Assembly: GCA_023935145.1 (NCBI GenBank) | Contig: CM043699.1 | Location: 70,651,638-70,715,637 of the forward strand | Reading direction: 5' to 3' | DNA length: 64,000 nt | DNA from: Bretschneidera sinensis | Taxonomy: Eukaryota; Streptophyta; Magnoliopsida; Brassicales; Akaniaceae | Shown here: positions 21,777-33,289 of the stretch, one piece after another | Layout: every line of letters begins with the position of its first letter | Numbering within the stretch: position 1 is the stretch's first letter | The notes under the pieces: generated by a model | What the model was told of the DNA's origin: nothing | Seen by the model: the letters and a program-made list of their open reading frames with translations, nothing else | Database searches by the model: none | Position numbers and translations under genes: made by a program

Positions 21777-24176
21777 ATTCTCTCTTGGCTAATAAAAATT
21801 TTGTCCCCGAAATTTTTTTGACCAGGGTCCACAAATATCAAGATTAAAACTTTCCTAAGTATGTCTAACATTCTCAAACACACCCCTCGAATTCTCTAGT
21901 TTCATAAAGATTCGTCGTCCCAAGGTTAAACTTCTATCTCACCATCAACTTGAACTTTCTCTATTTCGTTGCCAACAACCTAATTAATTATTAGAGTTAT
22001 CTAACGTATTATTTTATTAAACTCATCCATTCGATTCACCTAACTAATTCCCCCATCAAAATATTCCTAAAAAAATGATTACTCAAAATCACTCTCTTTT
22101 TACATATTTCCTTTGCTCTTATACTTCAAAACTAAAGTTTTTACTATCTTACATTCCTCTCTAAATCCTTTAATTTCTATCTCTACTCCATGCTTTAAGG
22201 TCTCAAACGTTGTATAGTTTTAATTGTGCATCTCTCTCAAGATACCTCTTCACAAGGTCACTTACTAACTATCCACTTTCTTTTATCATTCAACGACTTC
22301 TTCCCCAAACAGATACTACACTTAGGATCCGTCAACAGTGCTATAAAAAATTTTGTACTCACTTTAACTTAGTTCTTTAATCAGTTTCTCTATTCGTTCT
22401 CTTCACAATTCCAAATTCACCTATGAAAATAAAATAGTCATTAAGCCCTTTACAATTCAATTTTCCAATCACTCACAGTAATTTCTATCATATCTTACAC
22501 AAAATGATCCATTTAGCAACTTACTCTCTTTACTCAACGTGTCTATTAGTTTTAACCCAAATACCTCATTTATTATTTCCATCGAACTCTAATTCCTCAT
22601 TTTCTTCACTAGGGTATGTTAACCAATAAACTCATATATCATTCACCACAGTAGTAATAGCTAAGCACTTTACTCTCCACTATAACTACAATTTGACTAG
22701 TCTTTCTTTAACAACAATAGATACATCATAACTCCATTCATAGCATCACTTGAACATTTGATGAACCAATTATTTACATTAACAGCTAACAAACATAATT
22801 ATACAAGTCTCTTCTCTAACTTCAATACATAGTTGTCTTCAATAATAACTTATTTAACTTGTCTTTAACCTCTACTTGACCTTCACAATGATTTTACGTA
22901 GATCAACTTTTCCTTTAATGTTGATTGTACTTCAAATTTACTATTCCTTCATAATCATTCCATTCCTTTACATACCTTCCTAGATCGAATCTTCTACTCA
23001 TTCCTCATGCCAAATAATCTATACTTCTCCCCCAATTAGTAATTTTCATACTCAGAAAATTCTCAAAGGTATATTTTAGATAACTCTCCACCCTAAGAAT
23101 TTCTAAAAACGATTCCATACATTATATCTACAGCTATCATTGTTCTACATTATTTAACTCTCACTTAAACTTATTAACAAACAAAATTTCCCAATTTCTC
23201 AACCTTAAATTCATTCGTACACATAACATTTCAACTCATATTTTGAGTTTTTTTTAAACAACTTGGATATTTACTTTTTTCCCAATTCGTATTTTGTCTT
23301 TTTATTCATTTTCTTTTTTAAATATTCAATCTCTTACATTATTGATAACTTCACTAAAGTCATATTTATAGTTATATGGAAAATCTCCAACTGTACCTCA
23401 AGGAAACACTAATCTAGAAACTCTGAAATCTAATTTAACATATCCTCAACTTTCTGTTTTGTTATCATATTCATTATCCTTACCAGGTTAGTCCATCTCC
23501 TTTTATTTCTAACAATAATACCCATCACAATTGTTCCTAATAATTTCCTCATCTTTTTCAAAACTTAATTATCTCTGTCTTTCTTCTTGTAACAACTGAG
23601 TGATAGTATAGATCCCTTACTTTCTAATTTAATCTTTTCTCCTTTAGCTCACCAAAATATAATATTTTCAATTCTTCATTCCATCTAATTTTTCCTAATG
23701 AACTTTTTAAACAATTTAATTTCTCTCTTGTCTCAACTATACTTCTAACTCATGTTCTTTTATCGTTTCTCCTTTCGGTCCATTTAGGAAATTGATAATC
23801 TAGAAAACCATTTAACACCTCTTTTCCACACTTTTCCTTGTCAACTTTTATGTCTAGCCACATGGTATACGTCAAAATCCAACAATCTTCGTTAATTCCG
23901 TGTAACTAATAATCTTCGAATATAGTACTTAGCGTTATGACACAACATCTATGCAATTCTTCAAAAAGTTAGATTTTAATTTGATCATGACTGATATTTT
24001 CTCTTATACTCTTAATAAAAGTCTATTTCTGTCTCTTTAACACTTTCCGATAACTCCTTGATTAATTTGAGATTTTTTCTTCATTTTTCATTGAGCTTCA
24101 TCACAAGTTCCCAACGTTTAGTGATCTCTACTCTCTCGAACAATCTTATTCAGTCAATATTCCAACAAACTCAAAC
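21777..24176 (-). other. Decayed interior of Tekay T2, 3' side
   Basis: There is no coding frame. The first bases in minus sense (GGGGACAAAATTTTTATTA, about 21818-21790) match the usual 3' end of such elements. About 500 bp (to about 22283) are also shared with T3 (41704-42224). The plus strand is strikingly poor in G compared with C. Confidence 0.6.
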
Positions 24177-24181
24177 CTTTT

Positions 24182-25018
24182 TGTTGGAAATCACCTTGAC
24201 AAGATGCCCAGGTGGTGATCTTCCAAAAACCCAAGTCTTGAATGACTTGTAGAAAGAATTTCAGCAATCGAACTCAAGAACAGAAAATCAAAGAAAGAAA
24301 GAAGACAAGTAATTTGTTGTCGAGGTTCGGCAATGTGCCTACATCCCCGTGAGTTCCTCCGAACTCTCTGCACTATCTCAATGGTTCTTACAAAGTTACA
24401 GCAATCCCCTTCAAGAATCCAAGTTCTTGAAGAAACAAGAAGAGAAGGAAGAAGATGAGAACTCAACAATGTTCTCTAATCTAATCTAGACTCTCTCTAT
24501 CTAATTACAACCAGCCTCACTACAAGAGTCCCTCTTGTGTTTATGTCTCTCTAGACAATTCTCTCTTAGTGTTTACAATGATCTCACAATGTCACAAAAC
24601 TCTCTTGTACGTGTGTTTTTGTATCTTGTATTTTTTCTTATGAAATGAGGCCTTGAGAACCCCTTTTATAGCCTCTTAATTCTTGGACATTCTTGTGAGT
24701 CATTATCCTCCCTTTGATCATGTTCTTCCTTTAATCTTAGCCCTACATCACTCTCCAAGTGATGCTGTGTATTTTGGTGTGGTGCTGTGTGCTGCGGCGT
24801 GACCTGATGCTGCAGCCACCTGATGCTGTGCGCACACCTCCTACATGTGGGCAGAAACTTCCATAGCAGTGTGCCTGACCTTCTTATGCTCAAAATTGAA
24901 GCACACACATGTGTGCAACCTTATAACTTGCTGAACTTTGATATTCCACAATTGGTTTGGACATTAACCAAACTTAGACCATGTTTGGGCATGTTTGAAA
25001 CTTAGGCAAATAACAACA
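24182..25018 (-). repeat. 3' LTR of copia-1
   Basis: TGTTGTTATTTGCC to TTTCCAACA in minus sense. The TATAAAAG box is at 24670-24663; GATGCTG-type short repeats lie upstream at about 24756-24850. Confidence 0.93.
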
Positions 25019-25030
25019 ATCTCTACCTTT
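25019..25030 (-). other. Polypurine tract of copia-1
   Basis: AAAGGTAGAGAT abuts the 3' LTR in minus sense. Confidence 0.75.
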
Positions 25031-25111
25031 GTCTAAGTGTTCAAAAAAAAAAACAAAACCTGAACCATTGTGCAGAAAGTTTCGGGATCCAAACTCATAT
25101 TGAGTTACCAA

Positions 25112-26860
25112 TTAAGCCACTCCAATCCTAAGTAATTCAAGGCAATGATTGAACTTACTTAGAGGTAAGACTTTAGTACCCAAGTCAGCAGGATTTTCTT
25201 CCGTGGCAACCTTGTCCACATGGATGCATCCTTTCGTAACATTTTCCCGAATGAAATGATACCGAACATCCATGTGCTTTGTCCTCTCATGGAACACTGG
25301 ATTTTTACACAAGTGCAAGGCACTTTGACTATCCGAAAATACCACAACCTGCTCATCCAGTACCTTCAACTCTTCAAGTAACCCTTTGCACCACATAGCT
25401 TCCTTAATGGCCTCTGTAGCAGCTATGTACTCAGCCTCAGTTGTTGAGAGTGCTACCACTGGCTGCAACTGAGCCTTCCAACTTACACAACATCCATTTA
25501 AGTTGAAGAAGTAGGAGGTAATCGATCTCCTTTTATCCCGGTCTGCTCCATAGTCCGAATCTGCAAACCCTTCAAGGCAGATTGCATTACCCCTCTTCTC
25601 ATACACCAGCCCTACTTCTGGGCTTCCCTTCAAATACCTTAGCAACCACTTCATCCCAATCCAATGCTCCTTTCCGGGATTACTCATAAACCTACTGAGA
25701 ACACTCATTGCATGAGCAATGTCCGGTCTAGTGCTCACCATGGTGTACATAACAGAACCAACAGCACTAGAGTAAGGGACTTTCTCCATTTCCTTCTTCT
25801 CCGCCTCCGATCTTGGACATTGATCGCTAGAGAATTTGAAATGACCAGCAAGTGGAACCTTCACTGGTTTGCTATCTTCCATAGAGAATTTAGATATCAT
25901 CTTCTCTATGTAGGAAGTTTGAGAGATCTTCAATCTGTTTCTCTCCCTTTCCCGGATGATAAACATCCCAAGGATCTTCTTTGCATGGCCAAGATCCTTC
26001 ATCTCAAACTCTTCACTGAGTTGAGCCTTTAATTTCTTTATCCTCTCCGTGCTGCTCCCAACCAGCAACATGTCATCAACATAGATGAGGATGATCACCA
26101 TCTCCTTAATCTTCTGCCCCTTATAGTACAAGCAAGAATCATAGCAGCTCCTCATAAAACCCAAGCTGATTACAAAGGAATCAAACCTTTTGTTCCACTG
26201 CCGAGGTGATTGCTTCAGGCCATAGAGAGACTTTTTCAATTTGCACACTAGCTCTCCCTGCCTTCCTTCCTCATAGCCTTCGGGTTGCCTCATGAAAATG
26301 GTCTCATCAAGCTCTCCATGCAAGAATGCAGTCTTCACATCCATTTGCTCGATTTCCCAATTAAATTGGACCACTAATGCTAACATCATCCGTATTGTCT
26401 TGTACTTCACAACCGGTGAGAAGATTTCGGTGAAATCTATGCCTTCTTTTTGTGTGAACCCCTTTGCCACCAGCCTGGCCTTATATCGGACTTCATCCCT
26501 CGGAGTATTCCCTTCTTTGATCTTGTAGAGCCACCTACAATCCACCACTCTCTGTTTTTCTGGTTTTGGCACCAGCTCCCAAGAGTTGTTCTTCATCAAA
26601 GAATCCATTTCTTCCTCCATAGCCAGCTGCCACTTTGACGAATCCTTACACTCCATGGCATCCGTGTAAGTTTCTGGTTCAGCCATCCCTCCTTCTATCC
26701 AAGGAGCTGCTGCATCTACAGCATTTGCAAACACATATCTCAAGGGTGGTCTAACCACTCTTCTTTCCTGGTCTCTTATGAGCTGGTAGTTATTTACTGC
26801 ATCAACTACTTCTTGTTCAGCCTCTTCTTGAGTTTCTTGAGCTTCTTGGCCTTCTTCCAA
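25112..26860 (-). CDS. copia-1 reverse transcriptase and RNase H
   Basis: An open 582-residue segment of pol. RT spans about 94-270 with [47 protein letters not shown] (D174) and the catalytic YVDD (260-263). RNase H spans about 430-560 with [11 protein letters not shown] (D434), STTEAEYIA (E475), [10 protein letters not shown] (D510) and a final PADLGTK. The product copies the element RNA into DNA. A TAG stop at 26894-26896 separates it from integrase in the same frame, so the first Met is not the native start. All visible catalytic residues are present. Confidence 0.94.
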   Translation of the reverse strand: MEEGQEAQETQEEAEQEVVDAVNNYQLIRDQERRVVRPPLRYVFANAVDAAAPWIEGGMAEPETYTDAMECKDSSKWQLAMEEEMDSLMKNNSWELVPKPEKQRVVDCRWLYKIKEGNTPRDEVRYKARLVAKGFTQKEGIDFTEIFSPVVKYKTIRMMLALVVQFNWEIEQMDVKTAFLHGELDETIFMRQPEGYEEGRQGELVCKLKKSLYGLKQSPRQWNKRFDSFVISLGFMRSCYDSCLYYKGQKIKEMVIILIYVDDMLLVGSSTERIKKLKAQLSEEFEMKDLGHAKKILGMFIIRERERNRLKISQTSYIEKMISKFSMEDSKPVKVPLAGHFKFSSDQCPRSEAEKKEMEKVPYSSAVGSVMYTMVSTRPDIAHAMSVLSRFMSNPGKEHWIGMKWLLRYLKGSPEVGLVYEKRGNAICLEGFADSDYGADRDKRRSITSYFFNLNGCCVSWKAQLQPVVALSTTEAEYIAATEAIKEAMWCKGLLEELKVLDEQVVVFSDSQSALHLCKNPVFHERTKHMDVRYHFIRENVTKGCIHVDKVATEENPADLGTKVLPLSKFNHCLELLRIGVA

Positions 26861-26893
26861 GGGCTCTACCTGGTCTGATCCCTCTTGCCTCCT

Positions 26894-28270
26894 CTACTCT
26901 ACCTGAACCGAGTGTTCTTTGATGTGATGCTCAACAATTTCTGAATTGGTTTGCTCACTAGCCCCTGCAAGGTTAGTTTTCTCCAAGTAGGGAAATAATA
27001 ATTCATTAAAGACAACATCCCTACTTATAATCAGTTTCATGCCCTTCTTTTCTAAGGACCACAACCTATATCCCTTAACCCCATCACCATATCCTAGAAA
27101 TACACATTTTCTAGACCTAGGGTCAAGTTTATCCTCCTTTTGGTGTGCATATGCTGCACATCCAAAAGTCCTAAGGTTGCTTAATTCAGGGGGTTTTCCA
27201 CTCCACATCTTCATGGGAGTCTTGAGCTCTATTACTCTAGAGGGTGATCTATTCACCATGTATGCAGCTGTAGCTACAGCTTCTCCCCAAAAATATTTTG
27301 GTAACCCGGATCCTATTAGCATGCACCTAACTTTTTCCATAAGGGTTCGATTCATTCTTTCAGCAACTCCATTTTGCTGGGGTGTTTTTGCAACCGTTCT
27401 ATGTCTTAGAATGCCATTTAATTCACAGAATTTATCAAAATCCTTGTTGCAAAATTCTAAGCCATTATCGGTTCTTAAAGCTTTAACTACCCTACCAGTT
27501 TGGGTTTCCAACAATTTCTTCCACACAACAAATTTATTCAAGGCATCCGATTTATTCCTAAGCAAATAAATCCACACTCTTCTTGAATAATCATCAATTA
27601 AAGACAGAAAGTAAAAGTTACCTCCTTCTGTTGGTGTTCTTGCTGGTCCCCAAAGGTCCGAATGAATGTAATCAAGAATCCCCTTAGACTTGTGCACTCC
27701 GGTGTTAAAGCTGACCCGGTGTTGCTTCCCAAGAATGCAACTCTCACAGAAATCCAATTTTTCTACTTTGTCACCACCAAGTAGACCTTCCTTGCTAAGC
27801 ACTTGCAGGCCTTTTTCGCTCATGTGTCCCAAGCGAGTGTGCCAAAGGGTTGCCTTATCCAGCTCAGCCATCAAGCTTGCTGCTTGATCATTCGTTTCTG
27901 TTTCTCCGATCATCTCATAAAGTCCATCATTTATTGCTGCCTTGATCACTACCAAAGATCCCTTGGCCACCTTGATCTTTCCTCCCTCTAATTTGCATGT
28001 GTACCCTATGGAGTCCAGCTGCCCCAATGAGATCAAGTTCCTCTTCAAGTCTGGAAGATATCTTACATTTCGCAGCAGCCTTATGACTCCATCAAACATC
28101 CTCAATTGGATGTCTCCAATCCCTCTCACTTGGCAAGAATTATCATTCCCCAAGAAGACTCTTCCCTCATTGATCTCCTTGAAATTCTTGAACCATTCTT
28201 TGTGAGGGCACATATGATAGGTGTACCCGGAGTCAAGAATCCACTTTCCGCTGCCTTGCCTCCTGCTCAC
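26894..28270 (-). CDS. copia-1 protease (C-terminal part) and integrase
   Basis: An open 458-residue segment. The protease active-site triad is ILDSG (residues 11-15), followed by the region leading to the GAG-pre-integrase zinc domain with H144, H149, C175 and C178 (WHTRLGHMSEKG to CESCILGKQH). The integrase core has D205 (IHSDLWGP), D268 (RTDNGLEF) and E304 (NGVAERMN), an exact DD35E spacing. It inserts the DNA copy into the genome. The segment is bounded by a TAA at 28304-28306 upstream and a TAG at 26894-26896 downstream, both in the same frame as the neighbouring pieces. Confidence 0.94.
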   Translation of the reverse strand: MSRRQGSGKWILDSGYTYHMCPHKEWFKNFKEINEGRVFLGNDNSCQVRGIGDIQLRMFDGVIRLLRNVRYLPDLKRNLISLGQLDSIGYTCKLEGGKIKVAKGSLVVIKAAINDGLYEMIGETETNDQAASLMAELDKATLWHTRLGHMSEKGLQVLSKEGLLGGDKVEKLDFCESCILGKQHRVSFNTGVHKSKGILDYIHSDLWGPARTPTEGGNFYFLSLIDDYSRRVWIYLLRNKSDALNKFVVWKKLLETQTGRVVKALRTDNGLEFCNKDFDKFCELNGILRHRTVAKTPQQNGVAERMNRTLMEKVRCMLIGSGLPKYFWGEAVATAAYMVNRSPSRVIELKTPMKMWSGKPPELSNLRTFGCAAYAHQKEDKLDPRSRKCVFLGYGDGVKGYRLWSLEKKGMKLIISRDVVFNELLFPYLEKTNLAGASEQTNSEIVEHHIKEHSVQVE

Positions 28271-28303
28271 ATTTGAGCATGCAACAAGAACATCATCTTG
28301 CTG

Positions 28304-29131
28304 TTATCCTTTAGCAACCGAAGCCTCTCCATTGTTGGTATGACTTCTCCTCTCATCCCATATCCTCTTCTTGCAATCTTTCTTGAAATGGCCCTCCTTG
28401 TTGCAGTAGAAGCATCTCTTTCCTCCTCCATATCTTGTCTTAGAGTGAGATCTCCCATGGCTTTGCCCTCTACCTCTTGATTTCTCCCGGTAGCTGCCAT
28501 AAGTGCTACTGCCATTCCGAGCTGCTGGCCTTCCTCTTACGAACAGCCCTTCACCACTTGATGCCTCCTTCATCTTGGCTTTGAAATCATGTGCCCTTAT
28601 GGCATTGATCACAATCTCCTTTGTCAAAGAATCCCTTCCATACTCAATTGCATTAATCAAATTATCAAAGCAATCTGGAAGTGAATTTAATAAAATGACA
28701 GCCAATTGTTCATCCGGAAAAGTAATGCTACAGCTATTCAAATCTTGAACTAGCTTGTTAAAGACATCAAGATTATCTTGCAACTCCTTACTAGGGTCCA
28801 TTTTAAAAGCAAATATTCTTTTAAGAAGATAAATTTTGTTAGGAAGAGTTTTGGTAAGAAACAACTTATCTAGTTTCTTCCATATGACAGCCGGATCCTC
28901 CGAGTCTCCGCACTCCCTTGTGATACTATCCGACATGTGCAAGAAAATGGTGCTGTAGGCCATCTTCTTCATCTCGGTCCGCTGGCCCTCTATGACACTT
29001 GCTGGAAAAGCATCATCTTCTCCAATAGCCAAGTCCACTTTCTGCTGCATTAGAACCGCCTTGATCTTCCGCTTCCATAGGGTAAAGTCCCTCTTTCCAT
29101 CAAACTTCTCCACACAGAAATTTGAAGCCAT
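28304..29131 (-). CDS. copia-1 gag
   Basis: The 275-residue frame starts at MASNFCVEKFDGKRDFTLW, a typical start for Tnt1-like gag, about 230 bases after the primer site. It contains the gag core (YLLKRIFAFKM, LLNSLPDCFDNLINAIEYG) and a basic Arg/Gly-rich linker. The CX2CX4HX4C knuckle is at 240-253 (CFYCNKEGHFKKDC). Gag forms the particle and binds RNA. It ends at a TAA in frame with the protease part, consistent with a single polyprotein broken by a nonsense mutation. Confidence 0.93.
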   Translation of the reverse strand: MASNFCVEKFDGKRDFTLWKRKIKAVLMQQKVDLAIGEDDAFPASVIEGQRTEMKKMAYSTIFLHMSDSITRECGDSEDPAVIWKKLDKLFLTKTLPNKIYLLKRIFAFKMDPSKELQDNLDVFNKLVQDLNSCSITFPDEQLAVILLNSLPDCFDNLINAIEYGRDSLTKEIVINAIRAHDFKAKMKEASSGEGLFVRGRPAARNGSSTYGSYREKSRGRGQSHGRSHSKTRYGGGKRCFYCNKEGHFKKDCKKRIWDERRSHTNNGEASVAKG

Positions 29132-29358
29132 CTTTTGCGGACAAGATCCCAGATTTGTGCACTAACCACAACTACTTTCTTTAACCTCAAGAACACAGAT
29201 CGAAGATGAATCTTTAACACCGTTCTTGAATCAACCTTCAAGAACACGATCGGATCTTGATCTTTAACCGTTCTTGATTCACCCAAGAAGTTTGATCTTT
29301 GATTCTTGGAGTCTTGGCTCCGTACCTTCTACTTCTTGTTCCGATAACCAGCTGCTGT

Positions 29359-29370
29359 GCTCTGATACCA
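29359..29370 (-). other. Primer-binding site, tRNA-iMet (copia-1)
   Basis: TGGTATCAGAGC in minus sense, next to the 5' LTR end. Confidence 0.92.
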
Positions 29371-29371
29371 C

Positions 29372-30208
29372 TTTTGGAAATCACCTTGACAAGATGCCCA
29401 GGTGGTGATCTTCCAAACACCCAAGTCTTGAATGACTTGTAGAAAGAATTTCAGCAATCGAACTCAAGAACAGAAAATCAAAGAAAGAAATAAGACAAGT
29501 AATTTGTTGTCGAGGTTCGGCAATGTGCCTACGTCCCCGTGAGTTCCTCCGAACTCTCTGCACTATCTCAATGGTTCTTACAAAGTTATAGCAATCCCCT
29601 TCAAGAATCCAAGTTCTTGAAGAAACAAGAAGAGAAGGAAGAAGATGAGAACTCAACAATGTTCTCTAATCTAATCTAGACTCTCTCTATCTAATTACAA
29701 CCAGCCTCACTACAAGAGTCCCTCTTGTGTTTATGTCTCTCTACACAATTCTCTCTTAGTGTTTACAATGATCTCACAATGTCACAAAACTCTCTTGTAT
29801 GTGTGTTTTTGTATCTTATATTTTTTCTTATGAAATGAGGCCTTGAGAACCCCTTTTATAGCCTCTTAATTCTTGGACATTCTTGTGAGTCATTATCCTC
29901 CCTTTGATCATGTTCTTCCTTTAATCTCAGCCCTACATCACTCTCCAAGTGATGCTGTGTGTTTTGGTGTGGTGCTGTGTGCTGCGGCGTGAACTGATGC
30001 TGCAGCCACCTTATGCTGTGCGCACACCTCCTGCCTGTGGGCAGAAACTTCCACAGCAGTGTGTCTGACCTTCCTATGCTCAAAATTGAAGCACACACAT
30101 GTGTGCAACCTTATAACTTGCTGAACTTTGATATCCCACAATTGGTTTGGACATTAACCAACCTTAGACCATGTTTGGACATGTTTGAAACTTAGGCAAA
30201 TAACAACA
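29372..30208 (-). repeat. 5' LTR of copia-1
   Basis: An 837-bp LTR whose last bases in minus sense read TTTCCAAAA where the 3' copy has TTTCCAACA. The TATAAAAG box is at 29860-29853. GC-rich GATGCTG-type repeats lie upstream at about 29945-30040. Confidence 0.93.
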
Positions 30209-30213
30209 CTTTT

Positions 30214-31990
30214 CTAATATATTCCACTTTCATTGATTCTTAAGTTAATAACGTTCCTCTTATAAATCCCTCACTTCTACAGTATTACAGACAATTGTCA
30301 AGTCCTTATCATTAGCAATGGGTAAGGGTTATAACCAATGGTCTCAATCTCAATTGTATATTATTAACTCATACTACAATTCCTTATTTAACAATCTTTT
30401 GGTCCAACATCCCATACCTATCTTTCTTCCACAATAATTGTTCTAAACTATTATATCTCATCCAACTCTTGATCTTCAATATCATACCTCACTGATATTT
30501 TTTTTTAACTCAATAATAACCTCTTTTATTAAGCATCCCTTTCATATTTCAGCTAATCACCATTTGTTTCCATCATCTCAATCACATATACCTCAAATCA
30601 ACCACTAACTTTTAAATTTCTAAGCCCTTCATATATTTAGGTCATTAACACACATCTTTTACTAGATTCAAATTAGCATTTCTCAAATTTACTTTCCAGT
30701 TAAAGCAAAACTTTTAAACTCACTTAACTAGCACCAACCATTTAATTATTCATTCTTTAATTTATAAACAAAAATTTCTAGGTTTTATGATAAATCCACC
30801 ATCTCCGTATATCGAACTTTGCATAACACTTAAGATCAATTCAAAATTTACTACACCTCTTTCCCTTATAGTTTCCACATATCATATTCCTTTCTCCAAA
30901 TATTTCTTATTGAAATTTATAATTAATCCTCTACTAAGATCATTTACTTCGAATCCATCGAATATGATATTCTAATTATGTCCATAAAACATTTGTTAAA
31001 GAAAACCCATTCTTTCTTTACTATCTCTTTTAAAATCCAAAATACCATAAAAGCTTCACTTGAAATTTATTTAACACCATCATTATTTCACTTAAATTGT
31101 TTCTCTCGTTTTACCTCAATCACTCCCTACTATACCTTATTCTTTACGCTATCACTTGTCCAACAATTGATCTTATCCTTTTTTATACTGTTTACTCCAT
31201 TTAAATCCCTACCAATATACTAATCATCCTTATCAAATCCCATCTCATGATAAGATGCTTACAATTTCTATGCATCGATATAACTTATGAACTCTCGATC
31301 TTTCCCACATTTTCTAATGGTTGTCACAACCTGAACTTTCAAAATACTCTAAGTCCGATATCCAATTAACTACCATTTCCCCATACTCATCACCCAAGCA
31401 TACACACAAACAAACCCACTACTCATGACTTCATCCAATTCAGGTTTACAATCTCTACAATTACCACTTCTTAATTCAAACATTATGTAATTCATTATTG
31501 CATTACAAAATTAATCACAACAATAAATTTAGGTTCTTTAACTAGAAATTAACCAATAATTTATTAATAATCACAAAATCAATATAAAACTTTCAAGTTA
31601 ACATCACTTAAAGGAAAATCTTCCCTCACTCTTTTCACTTTTTACATCTTCCTCAAACAACTAGATCACATATTATCATTTTCACACATATGTATGAAGA
31701 ATACATCAATCAAAATACTTCGTCATACCAAAGCATTTATATTCATAATTCTCATTAAAGGCATCACCATGATCTTTAACAAACATAAAAAGGTCATTCC
31801 AAACAACATCAACTCATGCAGCACCTAAACATAAAAAACGAACTCGTCTTTATTGTCAAGATTTCATATTCCCACTAATTCCAATACTAGCTACTAATCC
31901 TAATCAACATCCTCTCTAACCTTACACAACTGACTTTCTACAACCAACTCATGCACCATGCATCATGCAATTAAAGTATAAATAACTTTA
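30214..31990 (-). other. Decayed interior of Tekay T2, 5' side
   Basis: No coding frame or known domain is visible, and small frames have no family resemblance. The plus strand is very poor in G; for example 30361-30420 has 2 G and 16 C. It is the other side of the copia-1 target. Confidence 0.55.
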
Positions 31991-32014
31991 AACCTAAAGC
32001 TTTGATACAAAAAA
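31991..32014 (-). other. Decayed primer-binding site, tRNA-iMet type (Tekay T2)
   Basis: In minus sense GTATCAAAGCTTTAGGTT follows the LTR end GGGTCGTTACA. It resembles the TGGTATCAGAGC primer site with point changes. Confidence 0.65.
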
Positions 32015-32193
32015 TGTAACGACCCATTCTGAGTGGGCCCTACTCGAAATTGCTCCATCACCTTTCAGCATTGAGCATCTTGACTTATAATGAAAACATA
32101 CAAATATTTCCTTTCAAAACATTTTCAATTTACACTATTATATATATACATCCAAACAATTTTAACCATAGAATATAATCAACTATTAAGAAC
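32015..32193 (-). repeat. 5' LTR of Tekay T2, 3'-terminal piece
   Basis: In minus sense it ends AATGGGTCGTTACA. It is cut at 32193 by the LINE, and the LTR resumes at 38875. An 11-bp duplication (CTATTAAGAAC at 32183-32193, CTAATAAGAAC at 38864-38874) marks the cut. Confidence 0.75.
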
Positions 32194-32209
32194 AGTTATG
32201 GGAGCAAGG

Positions 32210-32700
32210 AGTAGAAGTGGCAGTTTTGCTTTATTTTGGAAATAGAATATTCAACTAACTCTTAAATCTTATTCGGATTATCATATTGATGTTACAATTA
32301 CTGAATTTGGTAGAAGTTAGAGGTTTACAGGTTTTATGGTATCCCGATTACTTCACACAGGTCAAATTCATGGGAATTATTAAGACAGCTAAAGGTAGAA
32401 GCACTTTAACTTGGGTTTATTATGGTGATTTTAATGAAATTCTATTTGATGGAAAATGAAAGATGTCTGAACGGAAGGAGGGGCAAATTCAGGCTTTTCG
32501 AAAAGTGGTTGATGTGTATGCAGGTTCTCTAACTTGGGTTATCATGGTCCTTGGTTTACATGGAAGAATAATAGGGACCATGTTGTCCATGTTCGAGAAT
32601 GATTGGATCAATTTTTGGAAACCCTTGAATGGTGAGACCTTAAACCGAATTATTTTGTGTCACATATGTTTGCCTATTATTTTGATCATGTTCTAGTGGT
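32210..32700 (+). pseudogene. LINE endonuclease (APE-type) C-terminal fragment
   Basis: Broken plus-strand reading resembles the second half of a plant L1 endonuclease, which nicks target DNA: GRSGSFALFWK near 32213, TGFYGIP near 32332, NSWELLRQLK near 32368 and YYGDFNEILFDGK near 32420-32458. Stops and a frameshift interrupt it, and the catalytic N-terminus is absent because the LINE is truncated. Confidence 0.75.
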
Positions 32701-33289
32701 GCTAGATGTTAATCGGTCGAGTATAAGGAATTTAAGGTGACATAATTGGGTGGTTAGGTTTGAGGAACTTTAGGTTAAACATGATGATTGTTAAAAAATT
32801 ATTTCAGAGTCATGGTTATCCTCTACCAATATCGGGGATAATGTTTGTGATAGAATTAAACGGACTGGTTCTTCTTTGTTGGAGTGGCACAATAACAATT
32901 TCTAGGAGTTAAAACAAGTAATGATAGAACTTCATGATAAGTTGAAGTAGGTTCATCATGGACCTATTTATGTTGTGTCCACCTAGGAGGAAAGAAGCAT
33001 TATGGGACAGATGAATTCATTGTTAGCTGCCGACGAAATTATTTGGAAACAACGATCAACGATAAAATGGTTAAAGAAGGGAGATAGAAATACCTTTTTC
33101 TTTCATAAACGAGCTTCACACCGACTTTAGAAAAACTTTATGTGTCAGTTGAGAGATGCAAATGGGGTTTGGCAGGAAGATAAGGGTCAGTTGGAGCACT
33201 TATTTGTGGGTATTTTACTGATCTGTTCACTTCTTCTGATCCTTGGTGCATGACCGAAGCACTTGCATCAATGGAGAAACGAGTGTCTT

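Larger units (their letters stand above)
24182..30208 (-). mobile_element. Ty1/copia element copia-1 (Tork/Tnt1-like), nearly intact
   Basis: A 6027-bp element with two 837-bp LTRs, a 5-bp duplication CTTTT at 24177-24181 and 30209-30213, a tRNA-iMet primer site, a polypurine tract, and gag, protease-integrase and RT-RNase H in one frame interrupted by two stop codons only. By eye the LTRs differ at about 20 positions with no length change, so this is a fairly recent insertion. It sits inside the decayed Tekay T2. The Tork/Tnt1-like label is inferred from the gag start and domain order. Confidence 0.93.

Noticed and set aside
27039..27569. A 176-residue plus-strand frame
   Set aside because: It is antisense to the copia-1 integrase and an artefact of its open minus frame.
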